Origin: Silicimonas algicola
Lineage (GTDB): Bacteria > Pseudomonadota > Alphaproteobacteria > Rhodobacterales > Rhodobacteraceae
Assembly: GCF_003148765.1 (NCBI RefSeq)
Contig: NZ_QGGV01000010.1
Coordinates: 1-64,000, forward strand
DNA length: 64,000 bases
Direction: 5' to 3'
A program made the translations under genes and the position numbers. Of the stretch, positions 56,361 to 64,000 are shown piece after piece (the first letter of the stretch is position 1; each line of letters starts with the position of its first letter). Under the pieces are notes generated by a model. It did not search any database. It saw only the letters and a program-made list of their open reading frames with translations, and was not told where the DNA came from.

Positions 56361-57773
56361 TCAGTCCCTCAGGCTTTCTTCGCGGAGCCCGTCGGCGAGG
56401 AGATTGAGGCCAAGGACGAGGCTCATCAGCGCGAGCGCGGGGGCGAGTGCCGGGTGGGGGTAGATCGACAGGAGCTTGCGGCCGTCGTTGATCGTCGAGC
56501 CCCAGTCCGGGCTTTCGGGCGAGAGACCGAGGCCGAAGAAGCCGAGGGTGCCGAGGAGGATCGTGGTGTAGCCGATGCGGAGGCAGAAATCGACGATCAG
56601 GGGACCGCGCGCGTTGGGCAGGATCTCCCACAGCATGATGTACCAGGGCCCCTCGCCCCGCGTCTGGGCGGCGGCGACGTAATCACGCGTCTTGATGTCG
56701 AGGGCGAGGCCCCGGACGATGCGGAAAACCGTAGGGGCGTTCACGAAGACGACCGAGACGAAGACGACGAGGAGGTTCGGCGGGAAGTCGATGATGCCGA
56801 GCGGGTCGGCGTCCCAGGCGATGCCGAGGTAGAGCCACAGCCCGATGGCGAGTGCGATGGTCAGGTAGATCGCGTCCTTGCGGAGGTCGGTGAAGTGGCG
56901 CGAGTGGATCAGGACTGCGACGAAGACGATCGGCAGGAGGAACAGCACCGCCGCCATGTAGGTGGGCAAGCCGGTCTGCACGATCTCGGGCGTGACGAGG
57001 AGGTAGAACAGCAGGATCACCGGGAAGGCCAGGATCAGGTTCGCGAGGAAGGTGAGGAAGGTGTCGAGCTTGCCGCCGTAGTAGGCCGCCGGGAGGCCGA
57101 GGGTGATGCCGACCATGAAGGCGAAGAGCGTGGCGAAGGGCGCGATGCGGACCACGACCCAGGCGCCCTTGACCATGCGGCTGAACACGTCGCGGGCGAG
57201 GTTGTCGCCGCCGAGGAGGTAGTAGGGATAGACGCCCTCTTGCGTGACGGCCGAACCGGGCACCGCGTTCTTCATGCCCGACAGTTGTGCCAGTGGGTCG
57301 TGCGTCACGATCAGGTCCATCGCGCCGAAGATCGCGGTGAAGACCCAAAACATGACGATGGCGAAACCTGCCATGCCGATGGTCGAGTCGAAGAGCTTGC
57401 CGTAGAGGCCGAGGCGGCGCTTGAAGGTCAGCGACAGGGCGAAGGTGGCGGCAAGCGCCAGCCAGACCGGCAGGAAGCGCGTGGCCAGGATGCCGAGGAT
57501 GCCCTTCTGCTGCGGATCCTGCAGGGCGATGCCGCCGATCAGGTAGGCGAACGTCACGAGTGCGACGAGGGCGAGGCCCGCGGTGACGCCGAGGCTTGCC
57601 CAGCTTGCGGCGCTGATGCGGGTCGGCGCGGACGCTCCGGCGGATATGGCGCGTTCGACGGAGAAGGCGGACACGACCGACGACACGACGAAGGCAACGA
57701 TGAGAAAGGCCCATGCCCCGACGAAGAGCGGGTTCAGGATCGCGAGGCTTCCGGTCCAGGTCAGCGGTTCCAT
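56361..57773 (-). CDS. ABC transporter permease (DppC-like)
   Basis: A 470-aa membrane permease, longer than DppC (about 300 aa) because of extra N-terminal helices (FLIVAFVVSSVVSAFSV, LGVTAGLALVALVTFAYLIG). The transport domain has GSAVTQEGVYPYYLLGGDNLARDVFSRM, the EAA-like AAAQTRGEGPWYIMLWEILPN and LGFFGLGLSPESPDWGSTIN. It should pair with the DppB-like permease upstream, 16 bp away. Extended forms like this occur in alphaproteobacteria. Confidence 0.92.
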   Translation of the reverse strand: MEPLTWTGSLAILNPLFVGAWAFLIVAFVVSSVVSAFSVERAISAGASAPTRISAASWASLGVTAGLALVALVTFAYLIGGIALQDPQQKGILGILATRFLPVWLALAATFALSLTFKRRLGLYGKLFDSTIGMAGFAIVMFWVFTAIFGAMDLIVTHDPLAQLSGMKNAVPGSAVTQEGVYPYYLLGGDNLARDVFSRMVKGAWVVVRIAPFATLFAFMVGITLGLPAAYYGGKLDTFLTFLANLILAFPVILLFYLLVTPEIVQTGLPTYMAAVLFLLPIVFVAVLIHSRHFTDLRKDAIYLTIALAIGLWLYLGIAWDADPLGIIDFPPNLLVVFVSVVFVNAPTVFRIVRGLALDIKTRDYVAAAQTRGEGPWYIMLWEILPNARGPLIVDFCLRIGYTTILLGTLGFFGLGLSPESPDWGSTINDGRKLLSIYPHPALAPALALMSLVLGLNLLADGLREESLRD

Positions 57774-57789
57774 CGGGGTGCCTCCTGTA

Positions 57790-58920
57790 TCACGAGATCC
57801 GGATCCGGGGATTGAGGAAGACGTAGCCGATGTCGGAGATGAGTTGCGTCACGAGAACGACCGCAACGGCCACGACCGAACAGGCGAGCAGGAGGTCGAT
57901 GTCGTTGTTGCCCGCCGCCTCGACCAGGGTCCAGCCGAAGCCCTTGTAGTTGAAGAGCGTCTCGACGATCACCACGCCGTTCAGAAGCCAGGGAAACTGG
58001 AGCATGATGACGGTGAAGGGCGCGATGAGCGCGTTCCTGAGCGCATGCTTCAGGACGATGTTGCGGAAGCTCACGCCCTTGAGCCGCGCGGTGCGGATGT
58101 ATTGCGCCGTCATCACCTCGGTCATCGATGCACGGGTCATGCGGGCGATGTAGCCCGTCCCGTAAAGCGCGATGGTGAGGACGGGGAGGAAGAAGTTCTC
58201 GAAGGTCGCGTTCTCGGCCGCACTGGTCGCCGTGCCCTTGAAGATCTTCCAGCCCGACGACGAGGCGAGGAGCGTGATGAGGATGACGCCGGAGACGTAT
58301 TCGGGGGTGGCCGTCGAGGCGATGGAGAAGGTCGAGAGCGACCGGTCGAGCCGGGTGCCTTCGCGCATCCCGGCGAGGACGCCGATCAGGAGCGCCGAGG
58401 GGACCATCAGGACCATGACCCAGAACATGAGCTTGCCGGTGAGGACGAGGCGCGTCGTGATGATGCCCCCCACGTCGTTGCGGAAGACGGTCGAATAACC
58501 CCAGTCGCCCTGGAGGAGGCCGCAGAAGCGCGGCGTCGCCTCGTCGGGCGTCGCGTGGCCGGCGCAGCGGGCGCGGACGGTGCCGTCGGCGCCTTCGATG
58601 ACATAGCCGGGGACGAGGCCCAGCCATTCGCCGTAGTTGCGGAAGAGACGGGCGTCGAAGCCGGTGATGGCCTCCGAGAACTCCTCGCGCGGGACGTCGC
58701 CGCTGCGGGCGCCGGCCAGAAGCTGGGCGTCGGGCATAGTGCGGTAGCCGCGGGAGGCCAGCCAGGTCGAGACCTCGACGTCGGACATGCGCTGGCTGCC
58801 CTGCGTCTTGGCGACCTTCTCGAGGTTCGGATAGAGGTTGGTGAGGTAGAAGACGACGAAGGTCAGGCAGAGCGCCGTGAGGATCATCACCGCGAAGCGG
58901 CGGAGGATGAACAGTCCCAT
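57790..58920 (-). CDS. ABC transporter permease (DppB-like)
   Basis: A 376-aa permease: MGLFILRRFAVMILTALCLTFVVFYL at the N terminus, a large periplasmic loop containing Cys (RARCAGHATPDEATPRFCGL), FGDWGYS-like QGDWGYSTVFRN, and the EAA loop YIRTARLKGVSFRNIVLKHAL. Second gene of the operon, after the binding protein. The unusual periplasmic insertion near residues 60-130 may contact the binding protein. Confidence 0.92.
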   Translation of the reverse strand: MGLFILRRFAVMILTALCLTFVVFYLTNLYPNLEKVAKTQGSQRMSDVEVSTWLASRGYRTMPDAQLLAGARSGDVPREEFSEAITGFDARLFRNYGEWLGLVPGYVIEGADGTVRARCAGHATPDEATPRFCGLLQGDWGYSTVFRNDVGGIITTRLVLTGKLMFWVMVLMVPSALLIGVLAGMREGTRLDRSLSTFSIASTATPEYVSGVILITLLASSSGWKIFKGTATSAAENATFENFFLPVLTIALYGTGYIARMTRASMTEVMTAQYIRTARLKGVSFRNIVLKHALRNALIAPFTVIMLQFPWLLNGVVIVETLFNYKGFGWTLVEAAGNNDIDLLLACSVVAVAVVLVTQLISDIGYVFLNPRIRIS

Positions 58921-58949
58921 CTAGACCCTCCCCCCGATCTTCGGATGTC

Positions 58950-58976
58950 GGGGCGCCGGCACGGTGCTGGCGCCCC
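58950..58976 (-). other. 12-bp hairpin between binding-protein and permease genes
   Basis: GGGGCGCC-GGCA, loop CGG, TGCT-GGCGCCCC: an 8-bp perfect outer stem continued by four pairs (one G-T). No T-run follows on the transcribed minus strand. Hairpins in this position of binding-protein operons (for example malE-malF) stabilise the upstream message and lower permease expression; the same is likely here. Confidence 0.7.
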
Positions 58977-58988
58977 CGGTCATTGCGA

Positions 58989-60653
58989 TCAGGCAGCCAT
59001 CGCCCACTTGTAGTGGTGATGCTCGAAGGTGATGTGCTGGTCGACGTTCACCAGCCCCTCGCGGTAGTGCCGGTAGAGCGAGCGCCAGTAGGGCTGGATC
59101 GTGACGCCTTCCTGCTGGATCAGCGCCTCGCCCCTGGCGACGATCTCGCGCCGGGTGTCGGCGTCGGCGATGGACAGCGCCTGGGTCAGAAGCTCGTCGA
59201 ACTCGGGGTTGGACCAGCCGAATTCGTTCCAGGCTTCGCCCGAGCGGTAGGCCAGCGCCCAGATCTGGACGCCCAAGGGGCGGTGGTTCCAGTTGGTCGA
59301 GGAGTAGGGATAGGTCAGCCAGTCGTTCCAGAAGGTCGAGCCGGGCAGGATCGTGCGCTTGACCTCGAAGCCGGCGTCGCGAAGCTGGGCGGCGACGGCG
59401 TCGGTGGTGTTCTTCATCCAGTCGTCGTCGATCGAGATGATCTCGTGCTCGAAGTCCATCATGCCGGCCTCGGTCATCAGAGCGACGGCTTCCTCGACGT
59501 TGCGCTCGACGGGCGGCAGCTCGGCATAGTCGGGGTGGACGGGGGCGACGTGGTGGTTCTCGGCCACGCGGCCGCGGTCGCCGTAGCCCAGTTCGAGGCA
59601 GACGGCGTTGTCGACGGCGAGTTGCAGCGCGCGGCGGACGCGGACGTCCTCGTAGACGCGCTTGCCGTCGAATTCGGAAAGCTGGTTCGGACGGACGACG
59701 ATGGTGGCGGCGGTCACGACCTCGGACTTCTGGAGGCCGATGTCGTCCATGACGTCGATGAATTCGCCGACCGACTCGTAGAGCATGTCGACCTCTTCGG
59801 ATTCGATCGCGGCCAGCCAGGCGGCGGGGTCGGTGCCGAAGTCGATGTACTCGATGCGGTCGAGGTAGGGGCCGCCGTAGACCTCGGTGCCCCACCACTG
59901 GAAGTCGGGGTTCCTGACGAGGGTGGCGCGGACGCCGACCTCCATCTCCTCCAGCAGATAGGGGCCGGTGCCGACGAAGGTGTTCGGGGTGTCCGGGTCG
60001 TAGTTCTCGTGGACGACGGCGGCAGGGTAGTCGGCCATGCCCGCGATGAGCGAGATGTCGGGGCGGGGCAGCGTCAGGGTCACGGTGGCGTCGTCGACGA
60101 CCGTGATCGCGCCGTCGATCGCCTTGTTGGTGTCGGGGTCGATGATGGTGGCGAAGCGACCAGCCATCGAGTTGGCCTCGACCTCCTTGTCGCACCAGCG
60201 CTCGATGTTGCGGGCGACGTCCTGGGCGGTGAAGGGGTCGCCGTTGTTCCAGGTGACGCCGGGGCGGACCTTGAGGGTGTAGAGGGTGGCGTTCTCGTTG
60301 ACCTCCCACCCGTCCAGCAGCATGCCCCGGAAGGAGCCGTCGTTGTTGTACTCGACGAGGTACTCGAGCGTACCGCGTGTGACGTTGGCGATCTCGGACC
60401 AGTCGGCGGTGCGGGTGTCCTTGAGCGCCTTGATCTGCATCTGGCAGCGAAGCGTGCCGCCCGGCTGCATGTGCGCCTCGGACCGCGCGGGCGTCGCCGC
60501 GCCGATCAGGCCGTAGGCGGCCGCCGCCGACACGCCGAGCGAGGTCGAGCGGGCGAGAAATTCGCGGCGGCTCAGGCGGCCCTCGCGGAATTCGTCCGCA
60601 TACATGAACGCGGCAGGATGAACGGTCCCGCGCGTGGCGGCTTCTTTCACCAT
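58989..60653 (-). CDS. extracellular solute-binding protein family 5 (peptide-type)
   Basis: A 554-aa periplasmic binding protein of the DppA/OppA cluster. The N terminus carries a Tat-type signal (RLSRREFLARSTSLGVSAAAAYGLIG) after a 38-residue leader. The mature part shows LRCQMQIKALKDTRTADWSE, VRPGVTWNNGDPFTAQDVARNIERW and FVGTGPYLLEEMEVG, typical family segments. I start at MVKEAATRG, giving a conventional Tat leader. The substrate may be a peptide, opine or metal chelate; not determinable here. Confidence 0.92.
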   Translation of the reverse strand: MVKEAATRGTVHPAAFMYADEFREGRLSRREFLARSTSLGVSAAAAYGLIGAATPARSEAHMQPGGTLRCQMQIKALKDTRTADWSEIANVTRGTLEYLVEYNNDGSFRGMLLDGWEVNENATLYTLKVRPGVTWNNGDPFTAQDVARNIERWCDKEVEANSMAGRFATIIDPDTNKAIDGAITVVDDATVTLTLPRPDISLIAGMADYPAAVVHENYDPDTPNTFVGTGPYLLEEMEVGVRATLVRNPDFQWWGTEVYGGPYLDRIEYIDFGTDPAAWLAAIESEEVDMLYESVGEFIDVMDDIGLQKSEVVTAATIVVRPNQLSEFDGKRVYEDVRVRRALQLAVDNAVCLELGYGDRGRVAENHHVAPVHPDYAELPPVERNVEEAVALMTEAGMMDFEHEIISIDDDWMKNTTDAVAAQLRDAGFEVKRTILPGSTFWNDWLTYPYSSTNWNHRPLGVQIWALAYRSGEAWNEFGWSNPEFDELLTQALSIADADTRREIVARGEALIQQEGVTIQPYWRSLYRHYREGLVNVDQHITFEHHHYKWAMAA

Positions 60654-60676
60654 CGGTATCTTCTCCCTGTGGGCCG

Positions 60677-60730
60677 GGCCCGATCCGAGTCGGGCCTCTG
60701 TAGGACATGTTGCGGGCATTTCGTCATGTC
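60677..60730. promoter_or_regulatory. inverted repeats upstream of the ABC importer operon
   Basis: A hairpin GGCCCGA-tccgag-TCGGGCC (60677-60696) and a spaced palindrome GACATG-N15-CATGTC (60704-60709 and 60725-60730) lie in the 140-bp space between the araC stop and the binding-protein start. They could be a regulator site and a leader hairpin; no direct proof. Confidence 0.4.
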
Positions 60731-60793
60731 GGGTCCCTCAGGTCAACCGTAACTACCTGAAAGTGGGGGATCGTCCGGGACGAAGACCGACCG

Positions 60794-61681
60794 TCAGACC
60801 CCGTGGCGAAACTCGGACGGGCTCTGTCCGGTGCGGGACCGGAAGGCGCGGGTGAAGTAGGCGGCCGAGGCGAAGCCGCAGTGGCGGGCGACCTGCGCGA
60901 CCCGGATATCGGTGTCGCGGAGAAGGCGCCTGGCCTCGAAATGCCGCCGGTCGGTGAGGATGTCGAGCGCGGGACGGCCCGCGATCTTGCGACAGACGCG
61001 CGACAGGTGCGTGGGCGTCACGCCGAGAAGTGCCGCGTAGTGCTGGACGCCGTCGGGCCGGTTGAAGTCGCGCTCGACGAGCGAGGTGAAGGCCTCGGCC
61101 AGCCGGTGCGCGGCGGTGTCGAGCCGGGTCGCCTGCGAGGGGTTCGGTGCGTCGGCATACTGGTCCGCGACGCGCGCAAGCCAGACCGACAGAAGCCCGG
61201 CGTGGCAGGACAGGGCGCGGGCGGAGTGAAGGCCCTTGCCGTCGGCCTCGCGCTGCATGGCGTCGATCATGCCGGTCAGCTCGCGCTGGAGCTGGACCTC
61301 GTTGAGACGAAGGTGCAGCGGCTCCATCGGCCAGTCGTACTCCTCGCCGTCCGGCAGGAACACGACGAAGCCCAGAACCGGGCCGGAGGTGGTGAAGCCG
61401 TGCATCGTGCGGGGCGGCAGGAAGACGAGGTTGTGGGGGCTGTAGCCCGAACTGCGGCCCGAGATCGTCAGCCGGCCCTGCCCGCGCGTGAACCACACGA
61501 GCACGGGACGGTCGTAGCTGCGCATGGCCTCGGTGCGCCAGCGCCCGCCCTGAGCGAGGCGCGTCACAGACACGACCTCGACCGGCAGCCGGTCAGGCTG
61601 CGGCGCGGGCGTCGGCACGCGCGAGATTTGCGCCTCCGTCCCACCAGGCTGCGGGAGAAGCGTCAGACGATGCAACGACAT
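60794..61681 (-). CDS. AraC-family transcriptional regulator
   Basis: A 295-aa activator with an N-terminal cupin-like ligand domain (VWFTRGQGRLTISGRSSGYSPHNLVFLPP) and two C-terminal helix-turn-helix motifs (YAALLGVTPTHLSRVCRKIA; VAQVARHCGFASAAYFTRAF followed by GQSPSEFR). It lies directly upstream of the importer operon in the same orientation and is the likely regulator of it. The ligand may be the imported solute; inference. Confidence 0.92.
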   Translation of the reverse strand: MSLHRLTLLPQPGGTEAQISRVPTPAPQPDRLPVEVVSVTRLAQGGRWRTEAMRSYDRPVLVWFTRGQGRLTISGRSSGYSPHNLVFLPPRTMHGFTTSGPVLGFVVFLPDGEEYDWPMEPLHLRLNEVQLQRELTGMIDAMQREADGKGLHSARALSCHAGLLSVWLARVADQYADAPNPSQATRLDTAAHRLAEAFTSLVERDFNRPDGVQHYAALLGVTPTHLSRVCRKIAGRPALDILTDRRHFEARRLLRDTDIRVAQVARHCGFASAAYFTRAFRSRTGQSPSEFRHGV

Positions 61682-61959
61682 GAACCGTTACCCCAGGCCC
61701 CAGACGGTAAATACGGCAAAATTGTGGCGCACCTTCCGCTTCCGGTCAACGAAGCCGTCATGACCCTCCGTCGAACACCTGCGAATTAGTGGTATTAACT
61801 GCGAATTGTGACTTCACGCCACGCTATCTGCCGGACACGAGGCAAGATCCGCAGCACGCGACACGTTCCGAAGCCGTTCAGTACGTCGTCGATTCGCGGT
61901 TTGAAGCGCAAAGCTTGGGCTGGAGTTGTTTCCAGGTCGTCTTCCGCAGAGGCACGTGG

Positions 61960-62745
61960 TCATGCTTTCTGCCGATGCGACCGCCGCTGCCACAGCACGA
62001 GTGGCCAAAGAACCGCGACCAAGAGCAGGCGAAGCGGCGGCCTCGCCCTGAGCATCATTTTGACAGCATAGACGTTGGCCTCGGCTTCCTGCGTCGCGAC
62101 CTGTCCGCCCTCGAGATGGCCGCAGGCATGATGGCCCACCTCGTGGTAGAACGTATGTTCGGCATCCAGCCGACGCCACCAAAGCCGGATACCTGACACC
62201 CGGTCGACCGGCCACGTCAGGACGATGCCGGAGAGTTGCACGTCGTAGCAACCAAGGAAGTCGAGTGCCGGATGTCGCGCAAGGACGTCGATCCGTGTTA
62301 CTTCGTCCAAGTTCAGGCCCCTGACCCTGCTCCATCGCCGAACGTTGTCGGCGACCAGGTCTGGTTCGCTTATCTCGTCTGCGACATAGACCGGGATGCC
62401 TCCCCCGACCTGAGTCACGGGCTTGTCGTTCTGTCGGCGCGACAAGATCTCAAGTGTCTTGCGGTGTAGCGGATGCAGCGGAATGTCGTTCAGCCGATCG
62501 ACTTCGCGAACGAAGATGTCGCGATCCAACTCGTGAAGAGCGGCAAGCAGAACCCCGAAGTATTTCCCCGACGGTCCATGCGGCTTTTCCTGCCAGGCGC
62601 TGGAGTCCAGCTTCCGGCACAGGTCGACCACGGAGACTTCTCTATCACGAAGAACGTCGCGCCACGCGTCCATCACGGTCTCTGCGTGGTCTGTCGAGAC
62701 GCCTCTCAGCAGTCTCTCGACGGGGTTCCTGGCTGCGGTGTCCAT
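61960..62745 (-). CDS. orphan HExxH putative zinc metallopeptidase, membrane-anchored
   Basis: A 261-aa protein, not assigned to a family. The motif TFYHEVGHHACGHLEGGQ, with a second acidic patch EAEANVY 11 residues on, fits a gluzincin/IrrE-like HExxH-E arrangement. The C terminus ends in one hydrophobic helix (LRLLLVAVLWPLVLWQ) and a basic tail, so the catalytic part probably faces the cytoplasm or is tail-anchored. GC is lower than in neighbours, suggesting acquisition. I start at MDTAARNP; an ATG ten codons upstream is possible. Confidence 0.72.
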   Translation of the reverse strand: MDTAARNPVERLLRGVSTDHAETVMDAWRDVLRDREVSVVDLCRKLDSSAWQEKPHGPSGKYFGVLLAALHELDRDIFVREVDRLNDIPLHPLHRKTLEILSRRQNDKPVTQVGGGIPVYVADEISEPDLVADNVRRWSRVRGLNLDEVTRIDVLARHPALDFLGCYDVQLSGIVLTWPVDRVSGIRLWWRRLDAEHTFYHEVGHHACGHLEGGQVATQEAEANVYAVKMMLRARPPLRLLLVAVLWPLVLWQRRSHRQKA

Positions 62746-62799
62746 GACGCCCCCTCTAGCCGAGAACTGTGGCAACGGCAGGACAGTGCCGCGACGTCC

Positions 62800-64000
62800 C
62801 TAGCCCTCCATCGCTTCCAACTCGTCGATGAAGCCCGAGATCATGCCGAGGCCCTTGTCCCAGAAGGCGGGGTCGGAGGCGTCGAGGCCGAAGGGGGCCA
62901 GAAGCTCCTTGTGGTGCTTCGAGCCGCCGGCCTTGAGCATGTCGAAGTACTTCTTCTGGAAGTCGGCGTCGCCTTCCTCGTAGACCGCGTAGAGCGCGTT
63001 CACGAGGCCGTCGCCGAAGGCGTAGGCATAGACGTAGAAGGGCGAGTGGACGAAGTGGGGGACGTAGGACCAGAAGGTCTCGTAGCCCTCCATGAAGTCG
63101 AAGGCGGGTCCGAGGCTCTCGCCCTGCACGCTCATCCACAACTCGCCGATGTCATCGGGCGTCAGCTCGCCATTGCGGCGGGCGGCGTGGAGCTTGCATT
63201 CGAAATCGTAGAAGGCGATCTGGCGGACGACCGTGTTGATCATGTCCTCGACCTTGCCGGCGAGGAGGACCTTGCGTTCCTTCTGCGAGGGCGCGTCCTT
63301 GAGGAGACGGCGGAAGGTCAGCATCTCGCCGAAGACGCTGGCGGTTTCGGCCAGGGTGAGGGGCGTCGAGGCCAGAAGCTCGCCCTGCCCGGCCGCGAGG
63401 CGCTGGTGGACGCCGTGGCCAAGCTCGTGGGCCAGCGTCATCACGTCGCGCGGTTTGCCGAGGTAGTTGAGCATGACGTAGGGGTGGACATTCGACACGG
63501 TCGGGTGCGCGAAGGCGCCGGGGGCCTTGCCGGGCTTCACCGGGGCGTCGATCCAGCCGTCGTCGAAGAAGGGTTGCGCCAGGCGCGCCATCTCGGGGTC
63601 GAAGCCGGCGTAGGCGGATAGCACCGTCTCGCGCGCCTCGTCCCAGCCGATCCTGCGGTCGCTTTCCATCGGCAGGGGCGCGTTGCGGTCCCAGACCTGC
63701 ATCCGGTCGAGGCCGAGCCAGCCGCGCTTCAATTCGTAGTAGCGGTGCGAGAGTTTCGGATAGGCGTTGACGACGGCGTTGCGCAGGGCCTCGACCACCT
63801 CGGGCTCGACCTGGTTCGACAGGTGGCGGCCGGTCTGGGGTGTGGGCATTCCACGCCAGCGGTCCTCGATCTCCTTCTCCTTCGACAGCGTGTTGTGGAC
63901 GCGGGCGAAGAGCTTGACGTTCTCGCCGAAGACGCGGGACAGCTCGCGCGCCGCCGTCTCGCGCTTGGCGCGGTCCTGGTCGGAGAGGTCGTTCAGCGTG
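62800..64000 (-). CDS. pepF: oligoendopeptidase F family (M3) peptidase, partial
   Basis: The C-terminal part of an M3 zinc peptidase; the open frame continues to the window edge, so the N terminus is missing. It shows the catalytic MTLAHELGHGVHQRLAAGQG, SVFGEMLTFRRLL supplying the third ligand, and SPFYVYAYAFGDGLVNALYAVYE. The upstream in-frame residues (LSDQDRAKRETAARELSRVF) are also PepF-like, so the ATG at 63849 is internal. It degrades cytoplasmic oligopeptides, and lies next to but opposite in theme to a peptide-type importer. Confidence 0.93.
   Translation of the reverse strand, partial: TLNDLSDQDRAKRETAARELSRVFGENVKLFARVHNTLSKEKEIEDRWRGMPTPQTGRHLSNQVEPEVVEALRNAVVNAYPKLSHRYYELKRGWLGLDRMQVWDRNAPLPMESDRRIGWDEARETVLSAYAGFDPEMARLAQPFFDDGWIDAPVKPGKAPGAFAHPTVSNVHPYVMLNYLGKPRDVMTLAHELGHGVHQRLAAGQGELLASTPLTLAETASVFGEMLTFRRLLKDAPSQKERKVLLAGKVEDMINTVVRQIAFYDFECKLHAARRNGELTPDDIGELWMSVQGESLGPAFDFMEGYETFWSYVPHFVHSPFYVYAYAFGDGLVNALYAVYEEGDADFQKKYFDMLKAGGSKHHKELLAPFGLDASDPAFWDKGLGMISGFIDELEAMEG

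Noticed and set aside
55491-57815. 774-aa plus-strand open frame opposite the ABC ATPase and permease genes
   Set aside because: It crosses an intergenic space containing the 11-bp repeats and has no domain; the minus strand carries Walker and permease motifs.
58921-60752. Long frames of about 590 aa on both strands overlapping the solute-binding protein
   Set aside because: Both are shadows of the binding-protein gene, with extreme Arg/Pro or Val/Gly/Asp content and no motif.

Overview
The window reads as the chromosome of an alphaproteobacterium, most likely a Rhodobacteraceae/roseobacter-type organism. The evidence is high GC with C/G-ending codons, dense ATGA-type gene overlaps, a run of translation and RNA genes (dapB, rbfA, truB, rpsO, pnp), and intergenic repeat motifs (an AGCGGACATT element, 11-bp GTCGGTAT tandems, GC-rich hairpins) that I recognise from this family. 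The family assignment is inference; no marker such as 16S is present.

Layout. (1) 1-6672 is accessory DNA on the 3' side of a tRNA-Ser(GGA) gene. It holds a terminase large subunit, a DUF5681 protein and a ParB-methylase on the minus strand, then a divergent DUF3489-DUF2924-serine recombinase module. A degenerate copy of the tRNA 3' end at 307-331 could mark the far edge of an integrated element. (2) 6673-18445 is core: tRNA-Ser, dapB, rbfA, a DUF2233 protein, truB, DUF1643, rpsO, an RNA methyltransferase and pnp, interrupted by an arsenic operon (arsR-arsC-aquaglyceroporin). (3) 18446-19830 is a short AT-richer insert with two orphan genes and several repeat elements. (4) 19910-22308 holds RluA, GFA and fRMsr genes and an RsbV/RsbW-like pair.

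(5) 22309-34404 is an aromatic catabolism region. A GntR regulator precedes a LigM-like tetrahydrofolate-dependent O-demethylase and TRAP transporter subunits. Next come pcaIJF and pobA, an amidohydrolase, a crotonase, a feruloyl-CoA synthetase and a MarR regulator. Together they suggest side-chain activation of ferulate/coumarate, O-demethylation to protocatechuate, 4-hydroxybenzoate hydroxylation and the last two beta-ketoadipate steps. Ring cleavage genes, vanillin dehydrogenase and a TRAP binding protein are not in the window. (6) 34690-54154 holds cell-envelope, ubiquinone, proteostasis and repair genes (ggt, hspQ, lolA, ftsK, an aminotransferase, an amidase, ubiH, Trm112, LON-domain, CnoX, xth). 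It also has an uncharacterised four-gene operon ending in a Tat-exported FAD oxidase. (7) 54168-61681 is a Dpp/Opp-type ABC importer operon with an AraC regulator, containing intercistronic hairpins. (8) An orphan HExxH protein and a truncated oligoendopeptidase F close the window.

The observations most worth following are the tRNA-Ser direct repeat and mini-tRNA hairpin bounding the terminase/recombinase island; the LigM-like enzyme inside a ferulate/beta-ketoadipate region whose crotonase carries hydratase-type rather than lyase-type residues; the cyclically permuted 11-bp tandem repeats at two distant loci; and the arsR operator that contains its own start codon.
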